This document shows, one piece after another, positions 1-8,809 of a stretch of 64,000 bases of DNA. The stretch is taken from positions 1,612,001 through 1,676,000 of the forward strand of contig NZ_BDCO01000002.1 of the NCBI RefSeq assembly GCF_001613545.1, in the 5' to 3' direction. This DNA is from Terrimicrobium sacchariphilum (GTDB taxonomy: Bacteria; Verrucomicrobiota; Verrucomicrobiia; Chthoniobacterales; Terrimicrobiaceae). The notes below the pieces were generated by a model. The model ran no database searches and was not told the DNA's origin. It worked only from the letters and a program-made list of their open reading frames with translations. Both the position numbers and the translations under genes were made by a program. The first letter of the stretch is position 1; each line of letters starts with the position of its first letter.

Positions 1-98
1 CCCGAGATCTCCTCGCTGGCACGTTGAAAGGCCTCATGCTCATCGACTTCGACGGGCGGAGGTGTCGGTACGACCTGCTGGATTGAGTTCATCGACAT
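1..98 (-). CDS. unidentified protein, N-terminal fragment
   Basis: The first 32 codons of a minus-strand reading frame run off the left edge with no stop. The start is supported by an AGGAAG Shine-Dalgarno-like sequence about eight bases upstream of the ATG. The visible N-terminus (MSMNSIQQVVPTPPPVEVDE) is proline-rich and acidic, with no signal peptide or known motif. It lies 69 bp downstream of the efflux lipoprotein gene on the same strand, so it may share that transcript. The function cannot be told from this fragment. Confidence 0.5.
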   Translation of the reverse strand, partial: MSMNSIQQVVPTPPPVEVDEHEAFQRASEEIS

Positions 99-167
99 GG
101 TCAAACTTCCTGCATCCGGTTGCGTGAGGCGATTTGTAGCGCAATTCGCCGGTTTTCGCCAAGCGAT

Positions 168-1754
168 TTATCGGGCAGGCTGGGTCGCTGCTCCCGGGGT
201 GGGTGCAGATGCCGCATCAGGGGGAAGGTGCTGGTTGATTTCCAGCAGGTTACCCCAGTTTGTACGGCTGGCCATCTGGGCGCGTGTTGCCGGGGAGATC
301 ACCCCGGCCTCATTGCGCAGTTCCCAGCCTCCGCCCATGGCCCGGTACGCGGCGATAAGGCTGTTGGCGTATTGGCCTTTTGCCTGCGCCAGCGCATCTT
401 CTGCGGCAAGTCGCTGGCTCTGGGCGGTGAGCACGCGGGCATAATCGGCTGTGCCGAGTTCATATTGGAGGTTGGCAATCTCGACGGCGCTTGATGCCGC
501 TTTGACGGCGGCCTGCAACTGGGCCACGCGGCGGGAGCTGTTTACATAATCGGCCAGGGCATCCTGCACCTCGCGCTGGGCGTTGAGCACGGCGTGCTGG
601 TAGTTGAGTAACCCCTCTTGGAACGAAGCGTCGGCCACCCGGACCTGATTGACGAGCCGTCCGTAGTTGAAGATGGGAACGACGAGGGAACCTGCCGAGT
701 TTGCCGCGGCCTGCTGCCAGTTGAAGAAGTTGGAGAAAGAGACGTTCTCGCTTCCCCCGGTGTAGCCGAAGGTGCCGTTTAGCGAGAAAGAAGGCAGGAT
801 CTTTGCAAACTCGACGCCGATGCGGGCGGATCGGGAGGCGGCTTCCAGGCCAGCCTGACGAACGTCGGGGCGGCGGCGGAGGAGATCGGCGGGGACTCCT
901 GCGGCAAGGTTCGATGGTGGAGTGGGAATCGATCCGGAACTGCCGACTCTGCGCTCGGTTTCGACGGGCGTCTCACCGAGAAGGACAGCCAGGCTGTCGA
1001 TGGCCCGCTGCAAGGCGGTTTGAATGGACGGCCCTTCGGCTTCGGTCGTGGCGAGTTGAGCCTTGGCCTGTTCGACATCGAGATCGCCCACTCGGCCAGC
1101 GGTACGGCGGGCGACTGCGACCTCAACACTCTTTTTCTGCTGGGCGATATTGGCGCGATTGACTGCAAGACGGGCCTGGAGAGTGCGGATGTTGACGTAG
1201 GTCGACGCGACATCCGCGACAAGCGTCACGAGTATCGAGTCGTAGGCGGCGATGGTCGCCAGATAGCCTGCGCGATCACTCTGAATCTGGCGGCGATACT
1301 TGCCCCAGAAATCGATCTCCCACGAAACTGATACCAGCGCCTGGGTGGAGAGATAATTCTCGTTCAGTCCGGAGGGAGTCCAGATGCTATTGGGATCGGA
1401 GGCGACATTGCCGCGCCCTTGGAGGATCAGATCCTGCTTCTGTGGGAAGAGGTTGCCGACGCTCTGGTTGAGCTCAGCCCGGGCGCCGAGGATGCGTGTG
1501 CCTGCCGCTTGCAGGCTGGGGTTGTTGCGGTAGGCCGTGTCAATGAGGCTATCCAGGCGAGAATCGTGGAATTGCTTCCACCACGACCGGTCAATATCCA
1601 CCGGCGGCCTGTCGGAAATCCCGTCATATTTTTTCCACTTTCCTTGAATCCGCGCTTCGGGCGTAGAAAAATTGGGACCCACCATGCAGGAGGTCATCAT
1701 GAGACTGGTTGCAAGAGCGAGGCGGTATGGATGCAGGAAACGGAGTGCTTTCAC
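168..1754 (-). CDS. RND efflux outer-membrane lipoprotein (NodT/OprM family)
   Basis: This is probably a TolC-like outer-membrane channel of the NodT/OprM lipoprotein family, which exports small molecules with a periplasmic adaptor and an RND pump. The protein has a lipoprotein leader ending in TSC, then VGPNFSTPE, typical of the mature start of the family. Two outer membrane efflux repeats follow (AELNQS...FPQ; SWEIDFWGKYRR; RRRPDVRQAGLEAASRSARIGVEFAKILPS). The GTG at 1754 is chosen because it leaves a normal 23-residue lipoprotein leader. The frame is open to an ATG at 1868, so the start is uncertain. That extension would overlap the divergent beta-helix gene. No adaptor or pump gene is visible; they may lie left of the window. 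Confidence 0.85.
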   Translation of the reverse strand: MKALRFLHPYRLALATSLMMTSCMVGPNFSTPEARIQGKWKKYDGISDRPPVDIDRSWWKQFHDSRLDSLIDTAYRNNPSLQAAGTRILGARAELNQSVGNLFPQKQDLILQGRGNVASDPNSIWTPSGLNENYLSTQALVSVSWEIDFWGKYRRQIQSDRAGYLATIAAYDSILVTLVADVASTYVNIRTLQARLAVNRANIAQQKKSVEVAVARRTAGRVGDLDVEQAKAQLATTEAEGPSIQTALQRAIDSLAVLLGETPVETERRVGSSGSIPTPPSNLAAGVPADLLRRRPDVRQAGLEAASRSARIGVEFAKILPSFSLNGTFGYTGGSENVSFSNFFNWQQAAANSAGSLVVPIFNYGRLVNQVRVADASFQEGLLNYQHAVLNAQREVQDALADYVNSSRRVAQLQAAVKAASSAVEIANLQYELGTADYARVLTAQSQRLAAEDALAQAKGQYANSLIAAYRAMGGGWELRNEAGVISPATRAQMASRTNWGNLLEINQHLPPDAASAPTPGAATQPAR

Positions 1755-3324
1755 GGAGTGCAACGGTTCAGCGCCGCGCGAGACGGGATTTCGGCGATGT
1801 ATCCCCGGTCGGCTTGCTTGGCGAGTCATTTTTACTCGCGTGGCAAGTCTGGTGGCAGTTGTCGCCATGGCCGGGGGAGCTTGGGGGGACGAGGCCAGCC
1901 GGTATGTCTGGGCGGGAGTCGATGGGCGGCTGCAATATGCGGCGGACGACCGGGGTAATCACATCCCCGATTTTTCCATGTGCGGATACCGTCGAGGAGA
2001 GGTGGAGATTCCCTCGGTGGCGGTGGTCGCCACGCTGGAATCTGCCCCGGGTGATGCATCGGATCGTGTGCAGGCTGCGATCGATGCCATCGCGGCCCGA
2101 CCACCCGATGCCAGCGGCATCCGGGGGGTGCTGCTCCTGCGCAAGGGTGAGTATAGACTCAGCCGCTCGCTGCGCATTTCGGCAAGCGGCATCGTGCTGC
2201 GGGGCGAGGGAAATGGTGCGGATGGTACTGTGCTTCTTGCCACGACGCGGAGCCAGTATTCCCTCGTGGAGATTGGCACGGATAACCTGCCGACGACCTG
2301 GAAACCCGTATCTGGCACATGGCAGAAAATCGTCGATGCCTACGTGCCGGTTGGGGCGAGCACATTGTCGGTGAAAGACGCCTCTCGATACAAGGTGGGC
2401 GATCCTGTTGTGATTCAGCGTCCCAGTACGGCGGAGTGGATACATGCCCTCGGCATGGACTCGATTCCTCCTCGGTCCGATGGCGGCGAGGTGGTCCAAT
2501 GGGAGGCCGGGCGCAGAAATCTCCATTTTGATCGGGTGATTACAGCCATCACCGGCAACCGGATCACCGTTGATGCGCCCATATGCAATTCTCTTGATGC
2601 CGCGTTTGGCGGAGGGGTGATCTTTCGCCATGATCTGGAGCGACTTCAGGAGGTCGGCATCGAGAATCTGCGTGGCGACAGCCTCTATGATGGTCCGACA
2701 GACGAGCAGCATGGCTGGACGTTCATCACCTTCAACAATGTGGAAAATGGCTGGGTTCAGGACGTGACGGCCGTCCACTTTGGTTATGCCTGTGTGCAGC
2801 TCGGCAAATTTGCCCGGGCCATCACAGTGGAACGCGCCAAATCGCTGGAGCCGGTTTCCCTGGTTAAGGGTGGACGACGCTATGCCTTTGCCGTTAGCGG
2901 GCAGCTTTGTCTGGTGCGCGACTGCTACAGCGAGGATGGACGGCACGACTTTGTGTTTGGCGGACTCACCCCGGGACCGAATGTATTCCTCGATTGTACG
3001 GCCGAGCGGGCGCAGGCCGATAGCGGTCCTCATCTGCTTTGGTCCTGCGGAATGCTTTTCGATAATGTCACGGTGAAGGGCAATGAGTTGAACATCCGCA
3101 ATCGCGGAAACCTCGGAACCGGGCAGGGATGGACCGGCGCCAACAGTGTGCTTTGGAATTGCTCCGCAGACCGGTTGGTTTGCGAGAATCCGCCGACTGC
3201 ACAAAACTGGGCGATCGGGTGCGTGGGTGCCGTTTCCGGGAATGCCAACCGGGATCTCCCGGGAATGCGGGCATCGCCGCCGAGCCTCTACCGAGCTCAG
3301 CTGCGCGATCGTCTCGGGAAATGA
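1699..3324 (+). CDS. secreted right-handed beta-helix (pectate-lyase-like) protein
   Basis: This looks like a secreted protein of the pectate lyase superfamily, probably acting on polysaccharide. A hydrophobic export segment (RVASLVAVVAMAGGAWG) is followed by a mature part with repeated short beta-helix-like strands (GVLLLRKGEYRLSRSL, GIVLRGEGNG, VENGWVQDVTAVHFGYA, RDCYSEDGRHDFVFGG) and the ending SLYRAQLRDRLG. The start is uncertain. ATG 1699 has an AGGAGG six bases upstream, but the hydrophobic stretch then begins only near residue 48. That AGGAGG is also the antisense of the efflux lipobox codons, so it may be coincidence. GTG 1840 would give a short leader and no overlap. It sits just ahead of the lyase/esterase operon on the same strand. 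Substrate and catalytic residues are not identifiable. Confidence 0.75.
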   Translation: MRLVARARRYGCRKRSAFTECNGSAPRETGFRRCIPGRLAWRVIFTRVASLVAVVAMAGGAWGDEASRYVWAGVDGRLQYAADDRGNHIPDFSMCGYRRGEVEIPSVAVVATLESAPGDASDRVQAAIDAIAARPPDASGIRGVLLLRKGEYRLSRSLRISASGIVLRGEGNGADGTVLLATTRSQYSLVEIGTDNLPTTWKPVSGTWQKIVDAYVPVGASTLSVKDASRYKVGDPVVIQRPSTAEWIHALGMDSIPPRSDGGEVVQWEAGRRNLHFDRVITAITGNRITVDAPICNSLDAAFGGGVIFRHDLERLQEVGIENLRGDSLYDGPTDEQHGWTFITFNNVENGWVQDVTAVHFGYACVQLGKFARAITVERAKSLEPVSLVKGGRRYAFAVSGQLCLVRDCYSEDGRHDFVFGGLTPGPNVFLDCTAERAQADSGPHLLWSCGMLFDNVTVKGNELNIRNRGNLGTGQGWTGANSVLWNCSADRLVCENPPTAQNWAIGCVGAVSGNANRDLPGMRASPPSLYRAQLRDRLGK

Positions 3325-3423
3325 GGCTGCAAGCGGGAGAGTGGCAGTTGTACGCGAACATTCGATAATTAGAATGCTTATCCCTTTGCTCAGAGGAAAA
3401 GGGAGAGAGAGGGTGCTGGACAA

Positions 3424-5322
3424 ATGAGACGTCCCCCGACGCTGTTGATACTCCCCTTGGTTACCGCCTCCCTGCTTGCAACGGATCCTGCATTCAGCCA
3501 GCCTGCGCCTTCGCCTGTTCCCCAGGTTTCCTTGAGCGCCTCGCTTGCGCCGCGCATCGCAGAGATCGAGGCGATGTTGCCCGAGAAGCCGCAGACCTTC
3601 GCCCCGTCCTTTGATAATCGCGCCCCTTGGGAGAAACTGGCGGCCGACACCGAGTTCCGCGATTCAAGTTTCAAGCGGGCAGACTACTTGTTGCCCCAGC
3701 CGATTCCCGAGGTGACAGATGCCCAGTGGGATGAGGCGATTCGCACGAAGGATCGCAAGGTCGAGAAAGTGCTCGATATGCGGCGAAACCGGCTCGCGGT
3801 TTTCATGCTGTCTGAGGGCATGCAGAACCAGGGAAAATACATCCCTGCGATCCTCAAGGAGATCGAGGCGATTTGCGGAGAGCGCAGTTGGGTCTTTCCG
3901 GCCCATCAGTCCTTTACTGGAAGCAACGATCTCGGGTCTGCCATGACCTCGTGGAGTCTGGCCACTGCCATCGGGATGCTGGGAGACCGCATGCCCGAGG
4001 CCCTGCGGCAGACGGTTAAGGAGAATATCTATCGGCGGGTCATCAGCCCCTATCTCGAGCAGTCTCGCGATGCGTCGCTGAAAAAAGACTGGTGGCGTAC
4101 GAATGAGAACAACTGGAATGCCGTCGTGCATGCCGGCATCGTGGGTTCCGCGCTGACCACGGTGGACTCCCGCGCAGAACGCGCCGAGGTTCTTGCCCTA
4201 GCTATTTCCGAGACGCCATTCTACCTCGGAGGCTTTGCTGCGGATGGTTACTCCCATGAAGGAATGGGGTACTGGAAGTATGGCTTTGGCCATTTCATTC
4301 TCATGGCCGAGACTGTGTACTCTGCCACCAATGGCAAGATCGACCTGCTGAAGGACCCGGTGGCCCGCAAGCTCGCAGAGTTTCCGCTTCGCTTTGATGT
4401 GGCGGAAGGCATCTATCCGGCCTTTGGCGACTGTCAGCTCTATGAGCAGCAGCCCACCTGGATCTATAACATTCTTAGCTCTCGGTTTGGCATCGGGCTG
4501 CCCACGAAGAGGTCATTGATTCTTGATGGTACGTTTTACAACTTCCTTTACGCCTGGGGGGTGAATCTCGGATTGGCCGCGGAGAGCGCAGCTTCCCAGC
4601 CCGAACCTCGCCCGCTCCGGGATTGGTTTGAGAACAATCAGGTGCTGGTGGCTCGCACGGCACCGGGGGTCACGCCATCCCTCGGGGTGGCGATGAAGGG
4701 CGGCAACAATGGCATTGCTCACTCCCATAATGATCTCGGCCAGTTCGTCGTTGCCTTGAACGGCAAGCTGATATTGGCCGATCCCGGCATGATGGACGTG
4801 GGCGGGCAAATCTACGGCCCCAACCGCTACGATAGCGCGATCAATAACTCCTACGGGCATTCTGTTCCCGTCGTTGGCGGAAAACTACAGGGCAACGGAC
4901 CAGCCTTTGGGGCTCACGTGGTTGACAAGAGCTTTTCGGACAAGGTGGACAGCGTGACGCTCAGCTTGCGGGGAGGGTACAACCTGTTTGCCATCAACGA
5001 GCTCACCCGTCGTCTCGAGCTTGATCGCGAAGCCGGCAAGATCACGGTCACCGATCACATGACCGCCGACAAGCCGGTCGCGTTTGGCACCGGGTTGTCC
5101 ACGTACGGAGAAGCAAAAGAAGAGTCGCCCGGGGTGTGGCTTGTCACCCAGGACGGACAGACGCTGCGAATCACCATCAGCGCGGGTGGAACCCCATTCA
5201 CCGTCAAATTTGAACAGCTCAAGGACAAGTCCCGTTTCGGACAAGTCAAGCGGCTCGGGATCGAACTTACGGAACCCTCCGCCGATGCCACCATCACAAC
5301 AGTCATTACCCCAGCATCCTAA
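3424..5322 (+). CDS. heparinase II/III-type polysaccharide lyase
   Basis: This is a secreted polysaccharide lyase of the heparinase II/III type; related families cleave uronic-acid-containing chains such as alginate or heparin by beta-elimination. The N-terminal signal peptide is MRRPPTLLILPLVTASLLAT. An all-alpha toroid region covers roughly residues 60-380. A beta-sandwich part begins near residue 410 with HSHNDLGQF (His433, His435), then ADPGMMDVGGQIYGPNRYD and NSYGHSVPVVGG, matching the conserved His/Tyr/Asn patches of the family. It is the first gene of a tight same-strand cluster: the esterase gene follows after 6 bp. The exact substrate is not visible. Confidence 0.85.
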   Translation: MRRPPTLLILPLVTASLLATDPAFSQPAPSPVPQVSLSASLAPRIAEIEAMLPEKPQTFAPSFDNRAPWEKLAADTEFRDSSFKRADYLLPQPIPEVTDAQWDEAIRTKDRKVEKVLDMRRNRLAVFMLSEGMQNQGKYIPAILKEIEAICGERSWVFPAHQSFTGSNDLGSAMTSWSLATAIGMLGDRMPEALRQTVKENIYRRVISPYLEQSRDASLKKDWWRTNENNWNAVVHAGIVGSALTTVDSRAERAEVLALAISETPFYLGGFAADGYSHEGMGYWKYGFGHFILMAETVYSATNGKIDLLKDPVARKLAEFPLRFDVAEGIYPAFGDCQLYEQQPTWIYNILSSRFGIGLPTKRSLILDGTFYNFLYAWGVNLGLAAESAASQPEPRPLRDWFENNQVLVARTAPGVTPSLGVAMKGGNNGIAHSHNDLGQFVVALNGKLILADPGMMDVGGQIYGPNRYDSAINNSYGHSVPVVGGKLQGNGPAFGAHVVDKSFSDKVDSVTLSLRGGYNLFAINELTRRLELDREAGKITVTDHMTADKPVAFGTGLSTYGEAKEESPGVWLVTQDGQTLRITISAGGTPFTVKFEQLKDKSRFGQVKRLGIELTEPSADATITTVITPAS

Positions 5323-5328
5323 TCAACG

Positions 5329-6669
5329 ATGAATCGTTTTCTTCCCATTGCTACAGCCATGGCGCTACTTCCCCTCATATCCGGCCATGCGGCCAGTACG
5401 GCATCGAATCCCAAGATCGTTTCGGACTACACACTTTCTGTCTATCCGGATCGGGAGGACGCCATCTACAAGAAGGGTGACAAAGTCGAGTTTCAGGTCC
5501 TCCTGCTCGGAAAGAATCCGACGGACGACGCGGAAGTCTCCTGGAAGGTCAGCAAGGACGGCGTACCACCTGTTCAGCAAGGCAAGACCAAACTGAAGTA
5601 TGGCAAGGCGGTCATCCCGGCGTCACTCGATGAACCCGGATTTTTGCTCTGCGAGGTTTCCTTCAACGATGGAAAGCAAAACCTCCAGACGAGCGCGTCC
5701 GCGGCGATCGATCCCACGGAGATCAAGCCGAGCATGCCCACGCCCGATGACTTCGATGCCTTCTGGGATGGAAAGAAGGCGGAACTCGCCAAGATCCCTA
5801 TCAACGCCCGTCTGACTCCAGTGGAGACTCCTCCGGAACGTCCGGGTGTCGAAACCTTTGACGTGCAGCTCGATTGTCTGGGCAAGCCTGTCTCGGGCTT
5901 TTACTCGCGACCGATTGGAGCTAAGCCCGGTTCCTGCCCGGCTCTGCTTCTCGTCGATGGCGCGGGAGTCCGCAGTTCCGACAAGCTTTGGGCGATCCGT
6001 CCGGCGACGAAAGGGTTTCTCGGGATGGGCATCAACGCTCACGGCATTCCGAATGGGCAACCCGGCACCTACTATGCCGCCCTCGGTGATGGTGAGCTGA
6101 AAGGCTATCGCACGGACGGGCGCGAATCCCGGGATACCTATTACTTCCTGGGTATGTATCTCCGCGTGAAGCGAGCTCTCGACTTCCTCATGGCCCAGCC
6201 GGAATGGGATGGCAAGGTGCTCATCATCAATGGGGGAAGCCAGGGTGGAGGGCAGGCGTTGGCCGGTGCGGGGCTGGAACCTCGCGTCTCCGGCATCGTG
6301 GTTATGATTCCCGGCCTGTGTGATCTCACCGGCATGGCGGCTGGACGTATCGGCGGCTGGCCGAAGCCGGTGCCCAAAGATGCGGCGGGCAATCCCGATC
6401 CGGTAATCCTTAACAACATGCGGTATTTTGATTGCGTGAACTTCGCTCCTCGCATCAAGGCGGAGACAAAGTTCTGGCTGGGATTCAATGACATTGTTAC
6501 TCCGCCGACCGGCCAATATGCCGCCTACAACGCCATCACCGCTCCCAAGACTCTCATCACCGCGCCGGAGTATGGACATGGCGGAGAGGCCCCGAATTTC
6601 TGGCCACTGATCAATAACCTGATCTATGATATGGCGGCTCAGCAGCAGAAGAAAAACTCCACCCCCTGA
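5329..6669 (+). CDS. acetyl xylan esterase (AXE1)-like secreted esterase
   Basis: This is probably a secreted carbohydrate esterase removing acetyl groups from polysaccharide. A signal peptide (about 22 residues) is followed by an Ig-like N-terminal domain (about residues 30-125). The alpha/beta-hydrolase domain opens with PTPDDFDAFWDGKKAELAKIP, characteristic of the AXE1/cephalosporin-C deacetylase family. The nucleophile elbow is GGSQGG (Ser304). Asp388 in FNDIVTPP and His417 in EYGHGG complete a plausible triad. It sits 6 bp after the lyase gene and 6 bp before the next gene, consistent with one transcript. A deacetylase two genes on suggests an acetylated substrate. Confidence 0.87.
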   Translation: MNRFLPIATAMALLPLISGHAASTASNPKIVSDYTLSVYPDREDAIYKKGDKVEFQVLLLGKNPTDDAEVSWKVSKDGVPPVQQGKTKLKYGKAVIPASLDEPGFLLCEVSFNDGKQNLQTSASAAIDPTEIKPSMPTPDDFDAFWDGKKAELAKIPINARLTPVETPPERPGVETFDVQLDCLGKPVSGFYSRPIGAKPGSCPALLLVDGAGVRSSDKLWAIRPATKGFLGMGINAHGIPNGQPGTYYAALGDGELKGYRTDGRESRDTYYFLGMYLRVKRALDFLMAQPEWDGKVLIINGGSQGGGQALAGAGLEPRVSGIVVMIPGLCDLTGMAAGRIGGWPKPVPKDAAGNPDPVILNNMRYFDCVNFAPRIKAETKFWLGFNDIVTPPTGQYAAYNAITAPKTLITAPEYGHGGEAPNFWPLINNLIYDMAAQQQKKNSTP

Positions 6670-6675
6670 CCGCTC

Positions 6676-7419
6676 ATGAACGCTCAAGCTTCCTTCCTTT
6701 CACTTGGCCTGCTGGCTCTGCTGGCAGCGGGATCCTTTGCTCTCGCCGCCGAGGTCGTGGTGGAAGATCATTTCGAAGACGTCGGCGAGTTTGAGAACAC
6801 CAACCTGGTGGAGTCCAAGCTTGCATGGGAGTCGGCCATGAACCGGCAGGCCCTGGGTGTCATGGGAGATGCCGACGGACTCAAGACGGGAAACGCGCTT
6901 TTCATCGGCAACAACCTTGCGTTTGCACGTATCCCCGATATCGCGCTCGAGGTGGGCAGCACCCTGACTTTGACCCTCAGATTCCGGGCGACCGATCCGA
7001 GTCCCGAGTTTGGCGGTCCTTTTCGGCTCGGGCTGGCGCAGAGTCGGGATGATTATCCGGAAAAGGGCGACACGATCGGGTACTGGCTTTTACTTGGCAC
7101 CCAGGGAGGGTCGGTTTCCTTCGAGACCAACGCCGACTCGCTTATTGGTGGAGGCAATGATGGGGTGGGCATTGGGGAACCCTTCAAGAAAGACCTGGTC
7201 TGGAACCAGCCTCATACTGTGGTGATGAAATTTTCACGTCCGGCTGCGGAGAAGGTGGAGATTCGCGTGCAGATCGACGGAGGAGAGGAGTTCATCCGCA
7301 CGGATACTGCGGCGAGTGTCACCACTTTTAACATCATTGGTTTGCGGGTCGCGGATCGCCAGGGCACCAAGACGTTCGTGGACGATGTGAAGCTGGAGCT
7401 CACGAAGGGATCAAATTAG
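6676..7419 (+). CDS. secreted protein with a predicted beta-sandwich (concanavalin-like) domain, unknown function
   Basis: A 247-residue exported protein with a clear signal peptide (cleavage near ALA-AEVV). The mature part starts DHFEDVGEFEN, then alternating beta-strand patterns (STLTLTLRFRATDP, FRLGLAQSRDDYP, HTVVMKFSRP, EIRVQIDGGEEF) and ends IIGLRVADRQGTKTFVDDVKLEL. This resembles LamG/3-keto-disaccharide-hydrolase-like jelly rolls that bind glycans, but no catalytic signature is visible. It lies 6 bp after the esterase and 18 bp before the deacetylase, so it is probably part of the same glycan-degrading set. Confidence 0.6.
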   Translation: MNAQASFLSLGLLALLAAGSFALAAEVVVEDHFEDVGEFENTNLVESKLAWESAMNRQALGVMGDADGLKTGNALFIGNNLAFARIPDIALEVGSTLTLTLRFRATDPSPEFGGPFRLGLAQSRDDYPEKGDTIGYWLLLGTQGGSVSFETNADSLIGGGNDGVGIGEPFKKDLVWNQPHTVVMKFSRPAAEKVEIRVQIDGGEEFIRTDTAASVTTFNIIGLRVADRQGTKTFVDDVKLELTKGSN

Positions 7420-7437
7420 CGAGGACGCCGGAGCATT

Positions 7438-8742
7438 GTGAAACGCCTTGCTGTCGTTGGGGTCGGCGTACTTTTTGTGCTGGCCGGGGGCTTGATCGCG
7501 GGAAATATCGAGAATCCGGGTTTTGAAAGCGGTCTGGAAAAATGGGACGTCCAGGGTGCACCTGGCGCCGCATTTGAAACACTCAAGGAGGCTGCATCCA
7601 TCGGAGAACTTGGCCTGCGGGTAAAGGTGATCTCCACCCCGGCAGCCGGGATGATGACGAGTTCCCAACTACCGGTTGAACCGGGTAAGTCCTATCGCCT
7701 TGCCTATTGGTTTGGTGGTGGGGGGCCCACGCCGGCAGTAGCCTCCATTGAGATCGTATTTTTTGATGAAAAGGGTGCTGCATTACCTGCTCCCCAGTCT
7801 CCCGCGGGAAAGAAAGCCCGCACCGTGGCCACTGGCAGTTCTTCCTGGGCTGGATACGAACTCGCCGCAATCGCGCCCGTCGGCGCAAAGACCGCCGCCG
7901 TATGCATCAAGCCCATGAACGGGCAGGGTGGAGCGGTGGATTTTGACGACATCCGCCTGGAGGAGATGCCTGCCCAGTCGACCGGTTCGACACCGCCTCC
8001 TCTGGATTCGCCGCGTATCCAGGAGTTGAAAGACGAGATCCAGAAAAACCCGACCCGGGGCAAACAACCGCCGAAGGTCGTGATCAAGCTCGATGATCTC
8101 AAACCCGCGCAGGGAGGAGGAATCAGTCCGCAGTGGCAGCGTGTGGTCGACTACGCGAGGGCAAAGAATGCCAAGCTCAGCATCGGAATCATCGCGCAGT
8201 TCATGGAATCGGGAAATGCGGAATTCTTCAAGTGGGTGCAGGACCTGAATGCGGCGGGGAGCGTGGAGTTCTGGCATCATGGCTGGGACCATGCGGCGGA
8301 GGGAAACCTCAAGGAATTCTCCGGCCAGCCTTACGAGCGCCAGAAGGACCACATGACCCGGGCCAATGCCCTGGCGAAGGAGAAGCTGGGCTTTGTTTTC
8401 ACGAGCTTTGGCGCCCCATTCAACGCCACCGACGCGAGCACGGTAAAGGTACTCTCGGAGGATTCCGACATTACGGTCTGGATTTACGGTGATCCGAGGA
8501 ACCCGGCAGGGAAAACCGTGCTGCCACCGAGTCCGGTCATGATCGAAACGCGCGGGCGGCCTGATTTTGAGGCTTTCCTGGAGGCTTATGCCCATAACCG
8601 CGGAATCGGATCATTCGCTATGCAGGGCCATGCGGGTGGATGGAAGGACGACGCTTTTGACCAGTTTCGGGCCATGGTGGATTTTCTGCAAAGCCAGAAC
8701 GCTGAGTTTGTCTTTCCCCGGGATTTCGCGGGCAAGGACTAA
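7438..8742 (+). CDS. secreted polysaccharide deacetylase-like protein with N-terminal carbohydrate-binding module
   Basis: A GTG-start protein with signal peptide (VVGVGVLFVLAGGLIAG). An N-terminal module of about 150 residues opens ENPGFESGLEKWDV and ends VDFDDIRLEEM, the look of a galactose-binding-like carbohydrate module. A short Pro-rich linker leads to a C-terminal NodB-like barrel. Its motifs are VVIKLDDLKP (metal-binding Asp pair), VEFWHHGWDHA (His-rich metal motif), SFGAPFNATD and MQGHAGGWKDD. This layout fits carbohydrate esterase family 4-like/DUF2334 hydrolases that deacetylate polysaccharides. It is the last enzyme of the tight run from 3424; the LacI gene follows after 67 bp. 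Confidence 0.78.
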   Translation: MKRLAVVGVGVLFVLAGGLIAGNIENPGFESGLEKWDVQGAPGAAFETLKEAASIGELGLRVKVISTPAAGMMTSSQLPVEPGKSYRLAYWFGGGGPTPAVASIEIVFFDEKGAALPAPQSPAGKKARTVATGSSSWAGYELAAIAPVGAKTAAVCIKPMNGQGGAVDFDDIRLEEMPAQSTGSTPPPLDSPRIQELKDEIQKNPTRGKQPPKVVIKLDDLKPAQGGGISPQWQRVVDYARAKNAKLSIGIIAQFMESGNAEFFKWVQDLNAAGSVEFWHHGWDHAAEGNLKEFSGQPYERQKDHMTRANALAKEKLGFVFTSFGAPFNATDASTVKVLSEDSDITVWIYGDPRNPAGKTVLPPSPVMIETRGRPDFEAFLEAYAHNRGIGSFAMQGHAGGWKDDAFDQFRAMVDFLQSQNAEFVFPRDFAGKD

Positions 8743-8809
8743 CCGTGCTCTGGAGGGGCTGGCCAAGATAAATGGTGTCTTTCCCACCTTGAACGTGCAT
8801 AGCTAGGGC

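Noticed and set aside
1768-3423. 551-codon minus-strand frame
   Set aside because: It is antisense to the beta-helix gene; its translation is rich in Arg/His/Pro with no domain, while the plus-strand frame has coherent family motifs.
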